Assembly: GCA_903905665.1 (NCBI GenBank)
Contig: CAIVHJ010000248.1
Location: forward strand, 1-6,844
Direction of reading: 5' to 3'
DNA: 6,844 nt
Source of the DNA: an uncultured Phycisphaerales bacterium
GTDB lineage: Bacteria; Planctomycetota; Phycisphaerae; UBA1845; CAIVHJ01
Made by a program: the position numbers and the translations under genes. Shown here one piece after another: positions 4,948 to 6,844 of this stretch. Each line of letters starts with the position of its first letter. Within the stretch, counting starts at the first letter, position 1. Under the pieces are notes generated by a model. It was not told the DNA's origin. It searched no databases and saw only the letters and a program-made list of their open reading frames with translations.

Positions 4948-6844
4948 TCAAACCTTAAACTGGTTGACGAGGCTTTGGAGTTCTTCGCTGAGTTTGGACA
5001 GCTCGGCGCCGGCGGTCTGTGTTTGGCCCGCGCCTGCGGCGGTTTGTTTCGCCGCCGCGTCCACACCGGCAATGTTCTTGGAAATCTCACCACTGGCGCT
5101 GGCGCTTTCGTTCACGCCTTTGGCGACTGTGTCGGCGGCGCTGGCCGACTGGGCCACGTTTTGCGCAATCTCCTTGGTGGTGATGCTTTGCTCCTCGACC
5201 GCCGAAGCGATGACTCGCGACACTTCGTTCACCTTGTTGATGACTTCGCTGATTTCACCGATGGCTTTCACCGCGTCGCCGGTCGAACCCTGGATGGCTT
5301 CAATCCGTTTTCGGATGTCGTCGGTAGCGCTGGCGGTTTGTTTGGCCAGTTCTTTCACTTCGGTGGCGACGACGGCGAAACCTTTTCCGGCTTCACCGGC
5401 GCGGGCGGCTTCGATCGTCGCGTTGAGCGCCAGCAGGTTCGTCTGTTCGGCGATATCCTGAATGACTTCGATGACTTTTCCGATTTCGTCGGCGGCGGTT
5501 CCCAGCGTCGAGATTTTACCGTTGGTGTCCTGAACGAGTTGGGCGGCCTGACCGGCGACGGTCGCGGCGTTTTCGGCGTTTTTGGCGACCTCGCCGATGC
5601 TGGCATTCATTTCCTCAACGGCGCTGGCCACGGTTTTAACGTTGCTGCTCATTTCTTCGGTGGCGCCGGCCATGTTGGTCATATTGGCGGACATTTGCTC
5701 GGAGGCGCTGGCGACGGTGGCGGCCTGATGGGTGGTTTCCTCGGCGCCGCTGGCCAGTTGGTTGGCGGTGGAGGCCATTTCGGTCGAAGCACTCGCCAGC
5801 GTGTTGGCGTTTCCGCCGATCCGGCGGATGATGCCCTGTAATTTTTCAATGAAGGTATTGAACCATTTCGCCAGTTCGCCGACCTCGTCCTGACTGGTGA
5901 TTTCGAGACGTTTGGTCAGGTCGCCTTCGCCCTGTGCGATGTCCTTGAGCATCTCGACGGTTTTGACGATGGGTTTGGCGATCATTCGGGTGATGACAAT
6001 CGAAGCGACGATTCCCACGACGGTGCCGAGGATGAGGGCGATGACGATGATTTTCTTGGAAAGTCCGACGACGCCCTGAGTGGATTCGCCTTGGGCGGTG
6101 GATACTTTCCAGGCATCGTTTTCGGCGGTCTGGGCGGTGGTGAGCACGGTCTCGCCGATTTGCTTCATCTTGGGCAGAATTTCCTGTTGAAGTTTGTTGT
6201 CATTTTGCACCCACGACTGGGCGGCGGCGGCATATTCCTCGGTGGCCTTGGCGGCTTTGTCGATTCGCTCGAAATCGTCCTTCGTGAGCGAGAATGCCTT
6301 CAAGCTCTCCAGATGCTTCCGAAGTTCACCGAGAAGGTCGTTCATTTCTGCCAGAGTTTTTTCGTCCTGTTTGAGCATGTAATCACGTTCGCGCAACCGA
6401 ATGCGATAGGCAGTCTGATCAATTACCGCCACTTCGAACACGGACTCAGCCACCTTGTCCACAACGGGCTGCTTGGCAGCGAGGTAATCCTCCGCCGCCT
6501 TCATCACGATTTCGCCTTGTTGACCCGCCTTGTGATAAATGTCGGCCAACTGAGAACTACCGGGATCGCGACGATATTCTGTGACCCACTCCTTGAAAAT
6601 GTTGTGATAAATCTGGGTGGCCTGGCGGGCGTCGGTGATTTGTTTTTGTTCCTCGGTAGTGGGGTGCAGCTTGTCCAGTTCGTCATAACATTTGAGTAAC
6701 TGACCGATTTTCTCATCGACCTGTGTGACCAGCGTCTCGTCTTTGACTGGATCGAGAACGTATTTGGCTACCGCCATACGTATCGTGGGCGCCAGCGAGG
6801 CGATCCGATTGACGATTGCAAGCGCATTCTTGGCTTCCATGTAC
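4948..6844 (-). CDS. Methyl-accepting chemotaxis protein with HBM-like sensor domain (N-terminus cut by window edge)
   Basis: The frame stays open to the window edge (a Tyr codon precedes the first in-window Met at 6840) and the expected N-terminal membrane span is missing, so the gene most likely begins beyond the window. Residue numbers count from that Met (630 residues). Residues 1-260 form an all-helical periplasmic sensor whose second half contains AYRIRLRERDYMLKQDEKTL (144-163), resembling the HBM four-helix module that binds small organic acids in McpS-type receptors. A membrane span follows at 264-284, then HAMP at 285-340 with GEGDLTKRLE and DEVGELAKWFN. The cytoplasmic coiled coil has a likely methylation stretch, GAEETTHQA (365-373), and the conserved hairpin tip IAEQTNLLALNATIEAARAG (463-482) that contacts CheA and CheW. 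It ends LQSLVNQFKV with no NWETF-type tail for CheR/CheB tethering. It should report a small-molecule stimulus to the flagellar or type IV pilus motor. No che genes are in the window. Confidence 0.93.
   Translation of the reverse strand, partial: YMEAKNALAIVNRIASLAPTIRMAVAKYVLDPVKDETLVTQVDEKIGQLLKCYDELDKLHPTTEEQKQITDARQATQIYHNIFKEWVTEYRRDPGSSQLADIYHKAGQQGEIVMKAAEDYLAAKQPVVDKVAESVFEVAVIDQTAYRIRLRERDYMLKQDEKTLAEMNDLLGELRKHLESLKAFSLTKDDFERIDKAAKATEEYAAAAQSWVQNDNKLQQEILPKMKQIGETVLTTAQTAENDAWKVSTAQGESTQGVVGLSKKIIVIALILGTVVGIVASIVITRMIAKPIVKTVEMLKDIAQGEGDLTKRLEITSQDEVGELAKWFNTFIEKLQGIIRRIGGNANTLASASTEMASTANQLASGAEETTHQAATVASASEQMSANMTNMAGATEEMSSNVKTVASAVEEMNASIGEVAKNAENAATVAGQAAQLVQDTNGKISTLGTAADEIGKVIEVIQDIAEQTNLLALNATIEAARAGEAGKGFAVVATEVKELAKQTASATDDIRKRIEAIQGSTGDAVKAIGEISEVINKVNEVSRVIASAVEEQSITTKEIAQNVAQSASAADTVAKGVNESASASGEISKNIAGVDAAAKQTAAGAGQTQTAGAELSKLSEELQSLVNQFKV

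Noticed and set aside
5095..5770. Recurring GCGCTGGC-like short words, looking like a repeat array
   Set aside because: They come from frequent Ala-Ser-Ala codons in the chemoreceptor coiled coil, are irregularly spaced, and need no separate explanation.
4909..5841. Long plus-strand open frame (310 codons), very rich in Gly, Phe and Asp
   Set aside because: It is antisense to the well-conserved chemoreceptor signalling domain. Its glycine/valine richness is what the complement of alanine-rich coiled-coil codons gives, and it matches no family.

Overview
The window reads as a chromosomal segment of a Gram-negative-type bacterium. It is about mid-50s % GC by eye and densely coded, with a lipoprotein signal, a membrane chemoreceptor and selenocysteine translation machinery. 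Nothing in it fixes the taxon. The mix (HBM-type chemoreceptor, HDOD signalling protein, GT-C glycosyltransferase, palindromic intergenic element) would fit a planctomycete-like, deltaproteobacterial or candidate-phylum genome, but that is a guess. No phage, transposase, CRISPR, tRNA or rRNA signal is visible.

Layout. The plus strand carries the last 118 codons of selB (1-357), which overlap by 4 nt (ATGA) with a site-2-protease-family M50 membrane metallopeptidase (354-1049). A short convergent intergenic region (1050-1183) holds a small inverted repeat and a perfect 20-bp palindrome. Everything beyond it is on the minus strand. In transcription order this is: an HBM-type methyl-accepting chemotaxis protein whose N-terminus is cut by the window edge (6844-4948); a lipoprotein-like alpha/beta hydrolase (4910-3897); a GT-C family membrane glycosyltransferase (3829-2243); and an HDOD-domain signalling protein (2110-1184). 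The HDOD gene has its own well-formed sigma70-like promoter (TTGGCG-N17-TATAAT) with an inverted repeat just downstream of the predicted start of transcription.

How the genes may work together. selB and the M50 gene are probably one translationally coupled unit. The chemoreceptor, hydrolase and glycosyltransferase run in the same direction with gaps of 37 and 67 nt, so they may share a transcript. The chemoreceptor and HDOD protein are both signalling proteins, and HDOD proteins in several bacteria influence motility, but the independent promoter argues that the HDOD gene is separately controlled. I found no clear evidence of a previously undescribed multi-gene system. The most interesting points are the selB/S2P coupling, the palindrome between convergent genes, the unusual CHSGGG hydrolase beside a chemoreceptor, and the HDOD promoter with its inverted repeat.
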